From assembly GCF_905372115.1 (NCBI RefSeq), contig NZ_CAJPNR010000003.1, forward strand, positions 54,651-118,650: a stretch of 64,000 nucleotides of DNA, read 5' to 3'. Position 1 is the stretch's first letter. Each line of letters starts with the position of its first letter. The stretch comes from an uncultured Streptococcus sp. (GTDB taxonomy: Bacteria > Bacillota > Bacilli > Lactobacillales > Streptococcaceae). A program made the translations under genes and the position numbers. A model generated the notes under the pieces. The model saw nothing but the letters and a program-made list of their open reading frames with translations, was not told the origin of the DNA and made no database searches. This document shows positions 43,286-53,787 of this stretch, piece after piece.

Positions 43286-43828
43286 TTATGGGAGGTGAGT
43301 GATTTTTTTGTTTTTATCTAAAACCAGCACATCTGGCATGCTTAGGTTGCGCCAAAAGTTATAATTAATGTTGGAATCGAATGCGCTTAGTAAAATGCAG
43401 ATAAGGTTACCATGGGAGTTAATGATAATCTCTTCGTTTTGGTGTTTGCTTTCCAGTTCATGAAGAAAGGCTAAGGCTCGCTGTTGAGCTTGTTGATTAG
43501 ACTCGCCACCAACAAATGAAAAAGTCGGCTGTGACCAAAGTTGCATGAGGGCTTCTTCAAAGTTTTGGTCGGCAATCGCTTGACTACTTAGCTTTCGCTC
43601 TATTAGCCGTTTGTCGGTTTGAATAGCGAGTTTCAGACTCTGAGCTAAAGGATCAACCGTTTGGATGGCTCTTTGATAGGGGCTGGAATAAATGGCGGTA
43701 ATAGGTTTGTCTGCTAAAAAGTCAAGTTGTGCCAAGGATTCTTGTCCCTTGTTTGATAATGGTCGATTGATTTCATCAGGTGTATAGTTAGAATGCGCAT
43801 GACGGATAAAATAGTAGGTGTTGTTCAT
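43286..43828 (-). CDS. Histidine phosphatase family protein (phosphoglycerate-mutase-like)
   Basis: This 180-residue protein (from the start at MNNTYYF) has the RHxxS/N catalytic motif as RHAHSN near the N-terminus. The second catalytic His is in INSHGNL, and YSSPYQRAIQT carries the family arginine. This is the single-domain histidine phosphatase fold. A start 10 codons upstream is possible but lacks a Shine-Dalgarno. Substrate unknown. It is divergent from polA. Confidence 0.87.
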   Translation of the reverse strand: MNNTYYFIRHAHSNYTPDEINRPLSNKGQESLAQLDFLADKPITAIYSSPYQRAIQTVDPLAQSLKLAIQTDKRLIERKLSSQAIADQNFEEALMQLWSQPTFSFVGGESNQQAQQRALAFLHELESKHQNEEIIINSHGNLICILLSAFDSNINYNFWRNLSMPDVLVLDKNKKITHLP

Positions 43829-43910
43829 AAGATGATTATAGCAAAATTTAAATCTCAATTCATTTTCTACCTATTTCCACGCCGCCTTTTCTGTCTTTGT
43901 CTGTCTTTCG

Positions 43911-43919
43911 TGTTATAAT
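43911..43919 (+). promoter_or_regulatory. Extended -10 promoter of polA
   Basis: TGTTATAAT, a consensus extended -10 (TG-n-TATAAT), lies only 6 bases before the polA ATG. The mRNA would be almost leaderless, or another promoter is used. Confidence 0.4.
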
Positions 43920-43925
43920 AAACCT

Positions 43926-46568
43926 ATGGAAAAAAAGAACAAGTTATTATTAATCGACGGTTCGTCCGTTGCTTTTCGCGCTTTTTTTGCGCTTTATAAT
44001 CAAATCGACCGTTTCAAGAGTCCGTCTGGTCTGCATACCAATGCTATTTATGGCTTCCACCTCATGCTCAATCATCTCTTGGAGCGCGTGCAGCCGACCC
44101 ATGTCCTGGTAGCTTTTGATGCTGGTAAGACGACCTTCCGGACTGAGATGTACGCCGACTATAAGGCTGGTCGGGCCAAGACACCGGATGAATTTCGTGA
44201 GCAGCTGCCCTTTATCCGAGAAATGCTGCAGCACCTAGGCATTCACTACTACGATTTGGCTCAGTACGAGGCGGATGACATCATCGGGACCTTGGACAAG
44301 ATGGCTGAAAAGACGGCTGTGCCTTACGATGTGACCATTGTCAGCGGCGATAAAGACTTGATTCAGCTGGCGGATGATAATACCGTGGTGGAAATTTCCA
44401 AGAAAGGCGTGGCCGAGTTTGAGGAGTTTACCCCAGCCTACCTCATGGAAAAGATGGGCATCACGCCAGAGCAGTTCATCGACCTCAAGGCGCTGATGGG
44501 CGATCAGTCGGACAATATCCCCGGTGTGACCAAGATCGGTGAGAAGACTGGTCTCAAGCTCCTCTTGGAGTATGGTTCTTTGGAAAATCTCTATGAAAAT
44601 ATTGACCAGCTCAAGGCTTCCAAGATGAAGGAAAATCTGATCAATGACAAGGACAAGGCCTTCTTATCTAAAACCCTAGCCACTATCAATACTCAGGCAC
44701 CGATTACAATCGGACTGAATGATTTGGTTTATAAGGGTCCGCAGGTAGAGAATCTGAGCAGGTTCTATGACGAGATGGGCTTCAAGCAGCTCAAGGCTCA
44801 GCTAGGGACTGGTCAAGAGCCGGTAGAAGTCAAACCCATTGAATTTACCAAAGTGACTGAGGTCACAGAGGATATGCTTGCACCAGAGCAATTTTTCTAT
44901 TTTGAAATCTTGGGTGACAACTACCACAAGGAAGACATAGTCGGTCTTGCCTGGGGCGATAGCCGTCAGATTTATGTCGGCACCAGCGATTTACTGCAAC
45001 AGCCTCTCTTTCAGGAATTTTTGACAAAAAAAGCTCTGAAAACCTACGACCTCAAGCGGACCAAGGTACTACTCAGTCATTACGGCATTGAACTGCCAGT
45101 AGCATCCTTTGATGCGCGCCTAGCCAAGTATCTGCTTTCGACGGTCGAGGATAATGAGTTGGCGACTATTGCTCGCCTCTACGGCCAAACAATTCTGCCG
45201 ACGGATGACGAGGTTTATGGCAAGGGAGCCAAGCGTGCTTTGCCGGAGCAAGAGCAGCTCTTTGAGCATCTAGCTCGTAAGATCCAAGTGTTGCTGGAAA
45301 CAGAAGAGCCAATGCAAGAACAGCTCCGTTCCCACGATCAGCTGGATTTGTTGCTTGAAATGGAGCAGCCATTGGCCTTTGTCCTAGCCAAGATGGAGAT
45401 TGCGGGAATCAAGGTTGAGCGGGAAACCCTGCAAGGTATGCAGGCGGAAAATGAAAAGACGCTGGAAAGTCTGACTCAGGAGATTTATGATCTGGCTGGT
45501 CAGGAGTTTAATATTAACTCGCCCAAACAGCTGGGAACCATTCTCTTTGAAGATATGGGATTGCCACTGGAATACACCAAAAAGACCAAGACGGGCTACT
45601 CGACAGCGGTGGATGTGCTGGAGCGTTTAGCACCGATAGCACCGATTGTGTCTAAGATTCTGGAATACCGTCAAATCAGCAAGCTTCAGTCGACTTACAT
45701 TATCGGATTGCAAGAGGCCATAGCGGCTGATGGCAAGATTCATACTCGCTATGTTCAGGATTTGACTCAGACGGGCCGCCTGTCCTCTGTTGACCCGAAC
45801 CTGCAGAATATCCCTGTTCGTTTGGAGCAGGGCCGCCTTATTCGTAAGGCCTTTGTGCCAGAGTGGGCTGACAGCGTACTACTCAGCTCGGATTATTCCC
45901 AGATTGAGCTGCGGGTGCTGGCTCACATTTCGCAGGATGAGCATCTGATTGCTGCCTTTCAGCATGGAGAAGATATTCATACGGCTACAGCCATGCGGGT
46001 CTTTGGTATTGAAAAGGCAGAGGATGTGACACCTAATGACCGTCGCAATGCCAAGGCTGTCAACTTCGGAGTAGTTTATGGAATTTCCGACTTCGGACTA
46101 GCCAATAATTTGGGAATTTCCCGCAAGGCTGCCAAGGACTACATTGAGACCTATTTTGAGCGTTTCCCTGGTATCAAGAATTATATGGAAACCATCGTTC
46201 GCGAAGCGCGTGATAAAGGCTATGTAGAGACCATTTATCATCGCCGCCGCTCCTTGCCGGACATCAATTCCCGTAACTTTAATATCCGAAATTTTGCGGA
46301 GCGCACAGCCATTAACAGTCCAATCCAAGGCTCCGCCGCAGATATTCTCAAAGTCGCTATGATTAATCTGGATCAAGCTTTGACAGAGAAGAATTTCAAG
46401 TCTCGCATGCTCTTGCAGGTGCACGATGAAATCGTGCTAGAGGTGTCCAATGACGAGCTAACAGCCGTCCGCCAGCTAGTCAAAGAAACCATGGAAGCCG
46501 CGATTGAGCTAGCCGTTCCACTAGTGGCTGATGAAAATGCCGGCCAAACTTGGTACGAGGCGAAATAA
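43926..46568 (+). CDS. polA: DNA polymerase I
   Basis: This 880-residue enzyme acts in Okazaki-fragment processing and repair. The N-terminal 5'-3' nuclease domain (about 1-295) is complete. The middle domain (about 310-480) has lost the acidic residues of a 3'-5' proofreading exonuclease (FYFEILGDNYHKED where DxE is expected), as in many Gram-positive Pol I enzymes. The polymerase domain has motif A with Asp656 (SSDYSQIELRVL), motif B (RRNAKAVNFGVVYG) and motif C (QVHDEIVLEV). A repeat element with a hairpin follows directly after the gene. Confidence 0.96.
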   Translation: MEKKNKLLLIDGSSVAFRAFFALYNQIDRFKSPSGLHTNAIYGFHLMLNHLLERVQPTHVLVAFDAGKTTFRTEMYADYKAGRAKTPDEFREQLPFIREMLQHLGIHYYDLAQYEADDIIGTLDKMAEKTAVPYDVTIVSGDKDLIQLADDNTVVEISKKGVAEFEEFTPAYLMEKMGITPEQFIDLKALMGDQSDNIPGVTKIGEKTGLKLLLEYGSLENLYENIDQLKASKMKENLINDKDKAFLSKTLATINTQAPITIGLNDLVYKGPQVENLSRFYDEMGFKQLKAQLGTGQEPVEVKPIEFTKVTEVTEDMLAPEQFFYFEILGDNYHKEDIVGLAWGDSRQIYVGTSDLLQQPLFQEFLTKKALKTYDLKRTKVLLSHYGIELPVASFDARLAKYLLSTVEDNELATIARLYGQTILPTDDEVYGKGAKRALPEQEQLFEHLARKIQVLLETEEPMQEQLRSHDQLDLLLEMEQPLAFVLAKMEIAGIKVERETLQGMQAENEKTLESLTQEIYDLAGQEFNINSPKQLGTILFEDMGLPLEYTKKTKTGYSTAVDVLERLAPIAPIVSKILEYRQISKLQSTYIIGLQEAIAADGKIHTRYVQDLTQTGRLSSVDPNLQNIPVRLEQGRLIRKAFVPEWADSVLLSSDYSQIELRVLAHISQDEHLIAAFQHGEDIHTATAMRVFGIEKAEDVTPNDRRNAKAVNFGVVYGISDFGLANNLGISRKAAKDYIETYFERFPGIKNYMETIVREARDKGYVETIYHRRRSLPDINSRNFNIRNFAERTAINSPIQGSAADILKVAMINLDQALTEKNFKSRMLLQVHDEIVLEVSNDELTAVRQLVKETMEAAIELAVPLVADENAGQTWYEAK

Positions 46569-46573
46569 AACAA

Positions 46574-46652
46574 GATACAAAGAGCGTCAAAACCGACTGA
46601 AAATTAGCAATTCGGACGGAGGAGCGATGCTCCTAGAACGGATTGTCTTTTT
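46574..46652 (+). repeat. Hairpin repeat element, copy A (after polA)
   Basis: It opens with GATACAAAGAGCGT (46574-46587). An outer stem CAATTCG (46608-46614) with CGGATTG (46639-46645) and an inner stem AGGAGC-GAT-GCTCCT (46620-46634) come next, then T-rich sequence. The same layout, with different but still pairing outer stems, is at 58562-58638. Confidence 0.7.
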
Positions 46653-46733
46653 CACACAGTGTTTAGCCCGGATTCAGTTAAGACGCAAATACTGCAAAAC
46701 TATCTAGCTTTATTATGAATGAGGAGGAAGCCC

Positions 46734-47171
46734 ATGACTTATCATTTTCAAAATCCAAGTGATGCCATCGTCAAGCATTATTTGAAAAACAGCAAAGTGA
46801 TTGCTGTTGTCGGACTGTCTGACCGTGAAGAAACGACCAGTAACCGTGTGTCCAAAGAGATGCAGGAGCGAGGTTATCGCATTATCCCTGTCAATCCGCG
46901 GGCAGCGGGCAGTCAGATTTTTGGTGAGACTGTTTATGCCAGTCTTAAAGACATTCCTTTCCCGGTGGATATTGTCGATGTGTACCGTCGCAGTGAGTTT
47001 TTGCCAGATGTGGCACTGGATTTTCTGCAGACGGATGCCAAGATTTTCTGGGCTCAGTTGGGCTTGGAGAGCGAGGAGGCTGAGCAGATTTTGCGGACAG
47101 CCGGTCGGGATGACATTGTCATGGATCGCTGCATTAAACGCGAGCATACACGCTTGATTCTGGGCGAATAG
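46734..47171 (+). CDS. CoA-binding-domain protein (YccU family)
   Basis: This 145-residue protein is a single Rossmann-like CoA-binding domain: VIAVVGLSDREETTSNRVSKEM near the N-terminus, IIPVNPRAAGSQIFGE and a VDIVDVYRR segment. Family members are soluble and of unclear role. The ATG at 46734 is chosen because GAGGAGGAAG lies just ahead. The next gene starts 1 base after its stop, so the two are coupled. Confidence 0.85.
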   Translation: MTYHFQNPSDAIVKHYLKNSKVIAVVGLSDREETTSNRVSKEMQERGYRIIPVNPRAAGSQIFGETVYASLKDIPFPVDIVDVYRRSEFLPDVALDFLQTDAKIFWAQLGLESEEAEQILRTAGRDDIVMDRCIKREHTRLILGE

Positions 47172-47172
47172 A

Positions 47173-47676
47173 ATGGCCAAGTTAGTCATCATTCGTGGAA
47201 ATTCCGGCTCTGGCAAGTCTAGTCTCGCTGGGAAACTGCAGACTCACTACGGCCGAGGAACTCTCCTGATATCGCAGGATACGGTTAGACGGGACATGCT
47301 CAAGGAAAAGGTTGAGCCAGGGAACTTGTCTATTGACCTGACAGAGACATTGGCACGCTTCGGTTACGAACATGATTTACTGGTTCTGGTAGAAGGATTT
47401 TATGAGACAGACATTTACGGACAGATGCTAGAGCAGTTGAAAAAGCTCTTCGCTCCGCAGGTCTTTGCTTACTACTATGACCTATCCTTTGAAGAAACAG
47501 TCCGCCGCCATCAGACTAGAGCTAAACAAGAAGAATTTACCCCAGCCGACATGAAGCGCTGGTGGAAAGAGCTAGACTTCTTAGGCTGGGAAGAGGAATC
47601 CTTCTTCACAGATGAGGATTCACTAGAGGCAGCCTTTGATAAAATCTGCTCTGCCCTTGACAAGACAGGAATATAA
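47173..47676 (+). CDS. P-loop kinase-like protein
   Basis: This 167-residue ATP-binding protein has Walker A GNSGSGKSSLA at residues 9-19, an acidic Walker-B-like segment LLVLVEGFYE and a lid-like arginine region (RRHQTRAKQ). It resembles small nucleoside or amino-sugar kinases and zeta-toxin-like kinases. No antitoxin-like gene is next to it, so a toxin role is not supported. It is coupled to the upstream CoA-binding gene. Confidence 0.75.
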   Translation: MAKLVIIRGNSGSGKSSLAGKLQTHYGRGTLLISQDTVRRDMLKEKVEPGNLSIDLTETLARFGYEHDLLVLVEGFYETDIYGQMLEQLKKLFAPQVFAYYYDLSFEETVRRHQTRAKQEEFTPADMKRWWKELDFLGWEEESFFTDEDSLEAAFDKICSALDKTGI

Positions 47677-47688
47677 TAGTAAATAAAA

Positions 47689-47740
47689 AAACAACTCACA
47701 AGCTTAGGACAAGGAGTTCCGTGCTTGCGGGTTGTTTTCG
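47689..47740. terminator. Long-stem terminator shared by convergent genes
   Basis: A 15-bp stem, 47689-47703 with 47723-47737 (a few G-T pairs), has a 19-base loop and a T-run on the plus strand. The stop codon of the minus-strand DUF975 gene (47704-47706) lies inside the loop. Confidence 0.75.
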
Positions 47741-48579
47741 TTTAGAATAGCTTTTTCTTTTTTCAACTCTTCGTAGAAGAGAATGTAAGCAGTCGCTGTA
47801 TAAGGAAGAACCATAATATTCAGTACACCGTAAGTCATTCTGGCCAGTAAATTCCAACCGATGAAGCTCAGATCCAGCATAAATAGCTTTCTCTTGTAGC
47901 CCTTCATGAGCTTCCGGCTTTGACGGATAGCATAGAAAGCTCCCCGGTAACTCCCGGTCTCAAGCTGGTCGTAGAGTATCAGTTCTGCTTGAGAATATGC
48001 GTAGTACTGAGGAACGGTGATGCCTAGACCAACCAATATCAAGAGGCTTCCCAGTAACATACCAGGAGTGTATTGAAGAATCTGCTGTCCTGCCTCGCTT
48101 TGAGCAGTCAGCACAGTATGGGCAGGAAGTTTTTCCGAAATATTGAGAATCTTATAAGCATTGAAGACGGACAGAAGACTCCCGAAATATATAGGAAGAT
48201 TCCAAAGGAAAAGCAATAGCTGCTTGAGCAAAACGGTTTTGAAAACAGGTGTGAAGTTCTTACTCGTAAAAAGATGCCCAATATCTGAAAAGCGGACCTC
48301 ATCCTTTTTCTTGCGGATGACGGTTATCATGGTGTAGCTGGCAGAAAGCAGCAGGAGAGACGTGATAAACTGAATGGTCGTCGGAAAAAGAGTTCGGCTA
48401 ATCAGAAAATATATGAACTGGCTGAAGGTCAGGTCGGAAACGGAGTTTCTTAGATTCCCAATAAGGGAAAGAAAGATGTTTAGGATACCGGCAAGAGTCG
48501 GGGCTGCAAACAAAAGAAAAATCCCCCTCGTTTGACTGCGAACGGTACGAGCCTGAGCCCTGATGTTACTTAGATTCAT
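47704..48579 (-). CDS. DUF975-family membrane protein
   Basis: This 291-residue protein has about five or six membrane helices. It starts MNLSNIRAQARTVRSQTRG. The C-terminal part contains the typical DUF975 segment: AIRQSRKLMKGYKRKLFMLDLSFIGWNLL, followed by a final helix and FYEEL. The function of the family is unknown. It is encoded opposite to the flanking genes, convergent with the kinase-like gene and divergent from tgt. Confidence 0.82.
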   Translation of the reverse strand: MNLSNIRAQARTVRSQTRGIFLLFAAPTLAGILNIFLSLIGNLRNSVSDLTFSQFIYFLISRTLFPTTIQFITSLLLLSASYTMITVIRKKKDEVRFSDIGHLFTSKNFTPVFKTVLLKQLLLFLWNLPIYFGSLLSVFNAYKILNISEKLPAHTVLTAQSEAGQQILQYTPGMLLGSLLILVGLGITVPQYYAYSQAELILYDQLETGSYRGAFYAIRQSRKLMKGYKRKLFMLDLSFIGWNLLARMTYGVLNIMVLPYTATAYILFYEELKKEKAILNENNPQARNSLS

Positions 48580-48668
48580 AATTCCTCCATTTGGATTTGT
48601 CTGTTACATTATATCATACCCCGTGACAGATAGAAGTTTTTTTGGTAAAATCATACGGTATCTTGTGA

Positions 48669-49874
<1,206 letters not shown>

Positions 49875-49899
49875 GAAGCTCCATTTGAAAGGGGAAGCT

Positions 49900-50538
49900 A
49901 TGTCTGATGAAGAAACATTGCTGGAAAGATTGACAGCGTATCTGTCAGACGACCAAAAACATACTATACGTATATATGGTCATGGTGCTTCAGGCAAGTC
50001 AACTTTTGCTCGAAAACTCCAACTAATATTGGGTGAGGAACGAGCTAATCTGCTAGCAACAGATCCTTATGTAATTACTGGGGAGTGTCGAGATTTGCTC
50101 AGTTCCAAAGATTTTCCTCATCAAAAAGTAACAGCCTGTATCCCAGCTGTTCATGAGCTCGGGAGTCTGGAGCGAGATATTTGTGCCTTGCAGTCTGGTC
50201 TGGATATTCTGACCATTGACACAGATTGGTCACCTAGGTTGCGTTTATCAGCCCTAAAGCCTATTTTAATAGTAGAAGGTATGTCGGCTGCCTTTTTGCC
50301 TGAAAGTTTGTTTGATTTGTCGATTTGCTTTTACACGGACGATCAGACCGAGTTAGAACGCCGCTTGGCACGGGATGTGGCTGTGCGAGAGCGCAGGCCA
50401 GAGTGGATAGAGCAGACGCATCTAGCTCGACGAGAGCAATATAAGCACTTTTATCAGCCCTATCTAGCAGCTGCAGACCTTGTCATCTGCCAGTCGGGCA
50501 ACAGCTTTCGCATCGAAAAGGACAGCCCCTTACTATAA
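49900..50538 (+). CDS. Uridine-kinase-like P-loop protein
   Basis: This 212-residue protein has Walker A GHGASGKSTFA at about residues 27-37, and a conserved-looking ILIVEGMSAAF and FYTDDQTELERRLARD region like that of uridine kinases. The ATG at 49900 (AAAGGGGAA ahead) is chosen over an upstream frame that overlaps tgt. It probably phosphorylates a small nucleoside-like or sugar substrate. A terminator follows, so it forms the end of the tgt unit. Confidence 0.78.
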   Translation: MSDEETLLERLTAYLSDDQKHTIRIYGHGASGKSTFARKLQLILGEERANLLATDPYVITGECRDLLSSKDFPHQKVTACIPAVHELGSLERDICALQSGLDILTIDTDWSPRLRLSALKPILIVEGMSAAFLPESLFDLSICFYTDDQTELERRLARDVAVRERRPEWIEQTHLARREQYKHFYQPYLAAADLVICQSGNSFRIEKDSPLL

Positions 50539-50571
50539 AATAAAATAGCCAAGGGTAAATTTTCATTTTTG

Positions 50572-50605
50572 ATCTCACTGATGTGTGTCAGTGAGATTTT
50601 TCTTT
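50572..50605 (+). terminator. Terminator after the uridine-kinase-like gene
   Basis: A perfect 10-bp stem, ATCTCACTGA (50572-50581) with TCAGTGAGAT (50588-50597), TGTGTG loop, then TTTTTCTTTC. Confidence 0.92.
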
Positions 50606-50718
50606 CTATTCAAGGTCGGGTCTATATGGTAAAATAGATAGAGTGTTTTGTTATTTTACAGAAAACATCAGTTTTCAGAGTTAATTGTGCTAAATATATA
50701 AAAATCAAGGAGTTTATC

Positions 50719-51450
50719 ATGAAAAGCATAAGCATAAAAGCTGTTTTGGCAACAGCTCTAGTTTTGATCCTGCAAGGTTGCAGTCAGCAAAAGGCGGTAG
50801 AAAAGCCTAAAACTTCTGCTAGTCAAAGCCAATCTGTATCATCTAGTCAAGCCAGTTCTTCTAGTGAAGCGAGCTCTTCCAGTAGCCAAGAGAAACCGGT
50901 GAAGTCTGATGAGGAATCTTACCAAAAGGTTTTTGAAGACTATCGTTTGCTTTTGTCGAGCAATAGCTCTGATACTCAAGCAGCAGAAAATCTTCGAAAT
51001 CAGCTGCACTTCCCTCTAGAATACTGGACGGTAGATAATATATTAGCGCAGCCAGATGCCCTTGCCTATAGTTTTCACGACCTCAATGGTGATGGGCAAA
51101 AGGAGCTTTTGGTTGGAGCTAAGTTTGGAGAAAATCCATACCAATTAGTATCTCTTTATTACCTCAAAGGTCAGGAGCCAGCCTTGTTGGGAGAGTCGCA
51201 TGCAGCTAGTGTCGGAGGTTCTAGGGTAACTCTCTTTGTTTACCGAGACGGCCGTGTCTTAAGCTCTCACTGGCATTCCGGAAGCGGAAACGGTCAAGCA
51301 ACCCTTTATCAGCTGTCTAACCAGAATCAGGAGCCTGAAATCCTTCAGCAAATTGATTTCACAAAGACTGCAGATGCTGGCGAAAGCCAACTTGGTCTTG
51401 GCCAGGCTGACCGTTTAGATATGGATAGTTTAACTTGGAAGAAATTCTAA
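50719..51450 (+). CDS. Secreted lipoprotein with serine-rich linker
   Basis: This 243-residue protein has a signal peptide ending in the lipobox LQGC, so it is probably anchored to the membrane by diacylglyceryl-Cys at residue 21. A Ser/Gln-rich linker (about 30-60) precedes a domain of about 170 residues. That domain holds the calcium-binding-like motif DLNGDGQKELLVGA and may be of FG-GAP or VCBS type. It starts behind AAGGAG. Function unknown; no transporter neighbours are visible. Confidence 0.8.
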   Translation: MKSISIKAVLATALVLILQGCSQQKAVEKPKTSASQSQSVSSSQASSSSEASSSSSQEKPVKSDEESYQKVFEDYRLLLSSNSSDTQAAENLRNQLHFPLEYWTVDNILAQPDALAYSFHDLNGDGQKELLVGAKFGENPYQLVSLYYLKGQEPALLGESHAASVGGSRVTLFVYRDGRVLSSHWHSGSGNGQATLYQLSNQNQEPEILQQIDFTKTADAGESQLGLGQADRLDMDSLTWKKF

Positions 51451-51476
51451 GAGAAATCAATTCGGAATAAAATCTA

Positions 51477-51510
51477 TAAAGTTGCTTTCAAAGCAGCTTT
51501 TTCTATATCT
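51477..51510 (+). terminator. Terminator after the lipoprotein gene
   Basis: AAAGTTGCT pairs with AGCAGCTTT across TTTCAA, followed by T5. Positions are approximate. Confidence 0.7.
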
Positions 51511-51640
51511 TAAGCCTGATTACTTCCATTAATAAGGTGAACTATTCGAGTTGAATTGAAGAACAAGGCATAGTTATCAATAGAGAAAACGCTTTCATAA
51601 AAAATTATCCTAAAAATCTTTAAAAAATTACTCAAATCCC

Positions 51641-51669
51641 TTGCAATGACTGGTTCTTTGTGTTAAGAT
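51641..51669 (+). promoter_or_regulatory. Promoter of the S10-spc ribosomal operon
   Basis: TTGCAA (51641-51646) and TAAGAT (51664-51669) are 17 bases apart, in the 357-base gap between the lipoprotein gene and rpsJ. Transcription would start near 51676. Confidence 0.7.
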
Positions 51670-51679
51670 ACTATGGTGC

Positions 51680-51790
51680 TGTAAAAATACAGCGTGTAGC
51701 TTTGATGCAAGAGGTTGCGACACGCTCGGTTGCATTGCCACGTAATCGCCTGTCGGTTTTCTTGTGGAGCTAGCCTATTATCTTAAATAG
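51680..51790 (+). promoter_or_regulatory. Structured leader of the S10 operon
   Basis: About 130 bases of leader lie ahead of rpsJ. AGCGTGT (51691-51697) can pair with ACACGCT (51720-51726). GATGCAA (51704-51710) can pair with TTGCATT (51730-51736). The two pairings interlock, so they would form a pseudoknot or alternative folds. Position and structure suggest autoregulation by a ribosomal protein, with L4 the known regulator in other bacteria (inference). Confidence 0.55.
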
Positions 51791-51807
51791 ACGAAAAGGA
51801 GAAAAAG

Positions 51808-52116
51808 ATGGCAAACAAAAAAATCCGCATCCGTTTGAAAGCTTACGAACATCGTACACTTGATACAGCGGCTGCAAAAATCGTAGAAACTGCTACTCGT
51901 ACTGGTGCTGAAGTTGCGGGTCCAATCCCACTTCCAACTGAGCGCAGCCTCTACACAATCATTCGTGCGACTCACAAATACAAAGACTCTCGCGAACAAT
52001 TTGAAATGCGTACTCACAAACGCTTGATCGACATCATCAACCCAACTCAAAAAACAGTTGACGCTTTGATGAAATTGGATCTTCCAAGTGGTGTGAACGT
52101 AGAGATTAAACTTTAA
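51808..52116 (+). CDS. rpsJ: 30S ribosomal protein S10
   Basis: This 102-residue S10 ([27 protein letters not shown]) is the first gene of the S10 operon. It also takes part in transcription antitermination with NusB. GAAAAGGAG precedes the ATG. Codons are strongly optimised. Confidence 0.98.
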   Translation: MANKKIRIRLKAYEHRTLDTAAAKIVETATRTGAEVAGPIPLPTERSLYTIIRATHKYKDSREQFEMRTHKRLIDIINPTQKTVDALMKLDLPSGVNVEIKL

Positions 52117-52199
52117 TCTAAAGCTTGATCTAAACCAGAGCATAAAAAACGCTCGTTAAAAACTTTTTGAAAAAATTATAGAAAAGGAAACATTTTCTC

Positions 52200-52826
52200 A
52201 TGACAAAAGGAATCTTAGGGAAAAAAGTGGGAATGACTCAAATCTTCACTGAAGCTGGCGAATTAATCCCTGTAACTGTTGTTGAAGCAGCTCCAAACGT
52301 TGTTCTTCAAGTTAAAACAGTTGAAACAGATGGTTACAACGCAGTTCAAGTTGGTTTTGATGACCTTCGTGACGTATTGAGCAACAAACCTGCCAAAGGC
52401 CATGTAGCGAAAGCTAACACAGCTCCTAAGCGCTTCATTCGTGAATTCAAAAACATTGAAGGCTTGGAAGTTGGAGCAGAAATCACTGTCGATACATTCG
52501 AAGCTGGTGATGTTGTTGATGTAACAGGAACTTCAAAAGGTAAAGGTTTCCAAGGTGTTATCAAGCGCCATGGCCAATCTCGTGGTCCAATGGCTCACGG
52601 TTCACGTTACCACCGTCGTCCTGGTTCAATGGGACCAGTTGCGCCAAACCGTGTTTTCAAAAACAAACGCTTGGCTGGACGTATGGGTGGCAACCGCGTA
52701 ACTATTCAAAATCTTGAAATCGTACAGGTTGTTCCAGAGAAGAACGTTATCCTGATTAAAGGTAACGTACCAGGTGCTAAGAAATCTCTTATCACTATCA
52801 AGTCAGCAGTTAAAGCTGGTAAATAA
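52200..52826 (+). CDS. rplC: 50S ribosomal protein L3
   Basis: This 208-residue L3 begins [16 protein letters not shown] and has the typical loop [13 protein letters not shown]...[15 protein letters not shown]. It is an early assembly protein whose loop reaches the peptidyl-transferase centre. It starts 83 bases after rpsJ. Confidence 0.98.
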   Translation: MTKGILGKKVGMTQIFTEAGELIPVTVVEAAPNVVLQVKTVETDGYNAVQVGFDDLRDVLSNKPAKGHVAKANTAPKRFIREFKNIEGLEVGAEITVDTFEAGDVVDVTGTSKGKGFQGVIKRHGQSRGPMAHGSRYHRRPGSMGPVAPNRVFKNKRLAGRMGGNRVTIQNLEIVQVVPEKNVILIKGNVPGAKKSLITIKSAVKAGK

Positions 52827-52850
52827 TAAAGAAAGGGGAAATCAGTCACA

Positions 52851-53474
52851 ATGGCAAACGTAAAATTATTTGACCAAACTGGTAAAGAAGCTGGTGAAGT
52901 AGTTCTGAACGATGCGGTCTTTGGTATTGAACCAAATGAATCAGTTGTCTTTGATGTTATCATCAGCCAACGCGCTAGCCTTCGTCAAGGAACTCACGCT
53001 GTTAAAAACCGTTCTGCAGTATCAGGCGGCGGACGCAAACCATGGCGTCAAAAAGGAACTGGACGTGCTCGTCAAGGTTCTATCCGCTCTCCACAATGGC
53101 GTGGTGGTGGTATCGTATTCGGTCCAACTCCTCGTTCATATGCTTACAAACTTCCACGTAAAGTGCGCAGATTGGCATTGAAATCAGTTTACTCTGAAAA
53201 AGTTGCTGAAAACAAATTCGTAGCTGTAGACAGCCTTTCATTTACAGCTCCAAAAACTGCTGAGTTTGCAAAAGTGCTTGCTGCACTGAGCATCGATACG
53301 AAAGTTCTTGTTATCCTTGAAGAAGGAAATGAATTCGCTGCACTTTCAGCTCGCAACCTTCCAAACGTGAAAGTTGCAACTGCAACAACTGCAAGCGTTC
53401 TGGACATCGTAAACAGCGATAAACTTCTGGTTACTCAGGCAGCTATCTCTAAAATTGAGGAGGTTCTTGCATAA
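52851..53474 (+). CDS. rplD: 50S ribosomal protein L4
   Basis: This 207-residue L4 has the exit-tunnel loop region ([21 protein letters not shown]). In other bacteria L4 represses its own operon through the leader. Its stop overlaps the rplW start by one base (TAATG). Confidence 0.98.
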   Translation: MANVKLFDQTGKEAGEVVLNDAVFGIEPNESVVFDVIISQRASLRQGTHAVKNRSAVSGGGRKPWRQKGTGRARQGSIRSPQWRGGGIVFGPTPRSYAYKLPRKVRRLALKSVYSEKVAENKFVAVDSLSFTAPKTAEFAKVLAALSIDTKVLVILEEGNEFAALSARNLPNVKVATATTASVLDIVNSDKLLVTQAAISKIEEVLA

Positions 53475-53770
53475 TGAATTTGTACGACGTAATCAAAAAA
53501 CCTGTTATCACTGAAGGTTCAATGGCTCAGTACGAAGCAGGCAAATACGTATTTGAAGTGGACACTCGCGCTCACAAGCTCTTGATCAAGCAAGCTGTTG
53601 AAGCTGCTTTTGAAGGAGTTAAGGTTGCTAACGTTAACACTATCAATGTAAAACCAAAAGCAAAACGCGTTGGACGCTACACTGGTTTTACAAACAAAAC
53701 TAAAAAAGCTATCGTAACACTGACAGCTGATTCTAAAGCAATCGAGTTGTTCGGTGCAGAAGAAGAATAA
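53474..53770 (+). CDS. rplW: 50S ribosomal protein L23
   Basis: This 98-residue L23 ([17 protein letters not shown]) sits at the tunnel exit and docks trigger factor and SRP. It is coupled to rplD by a TAATG overlap, with GAGGAGG ahead. Confidence 0.98.
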   Translation: MNLYDVIKKPVITEGSMAQYEAGKYVFEVDTRAHKLLIKQAVEAAFEGVKVANVNTINVKPKAKRVGRYTGFTNKTKKAIVTLTADSKAIELFGAEEE

Positions 53771-53787
53771 TCTAAGGAGGAAATATC

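Noticed and set aside
47173..47676. Zeta-type toxin of a toxin-antitoxin pair
   Set aside because: The Walker A and size fit loosely, but the upstream gene is a CoA-binding protein rather than an antitoxin, and the residues expected of zeta toxins are not evident.
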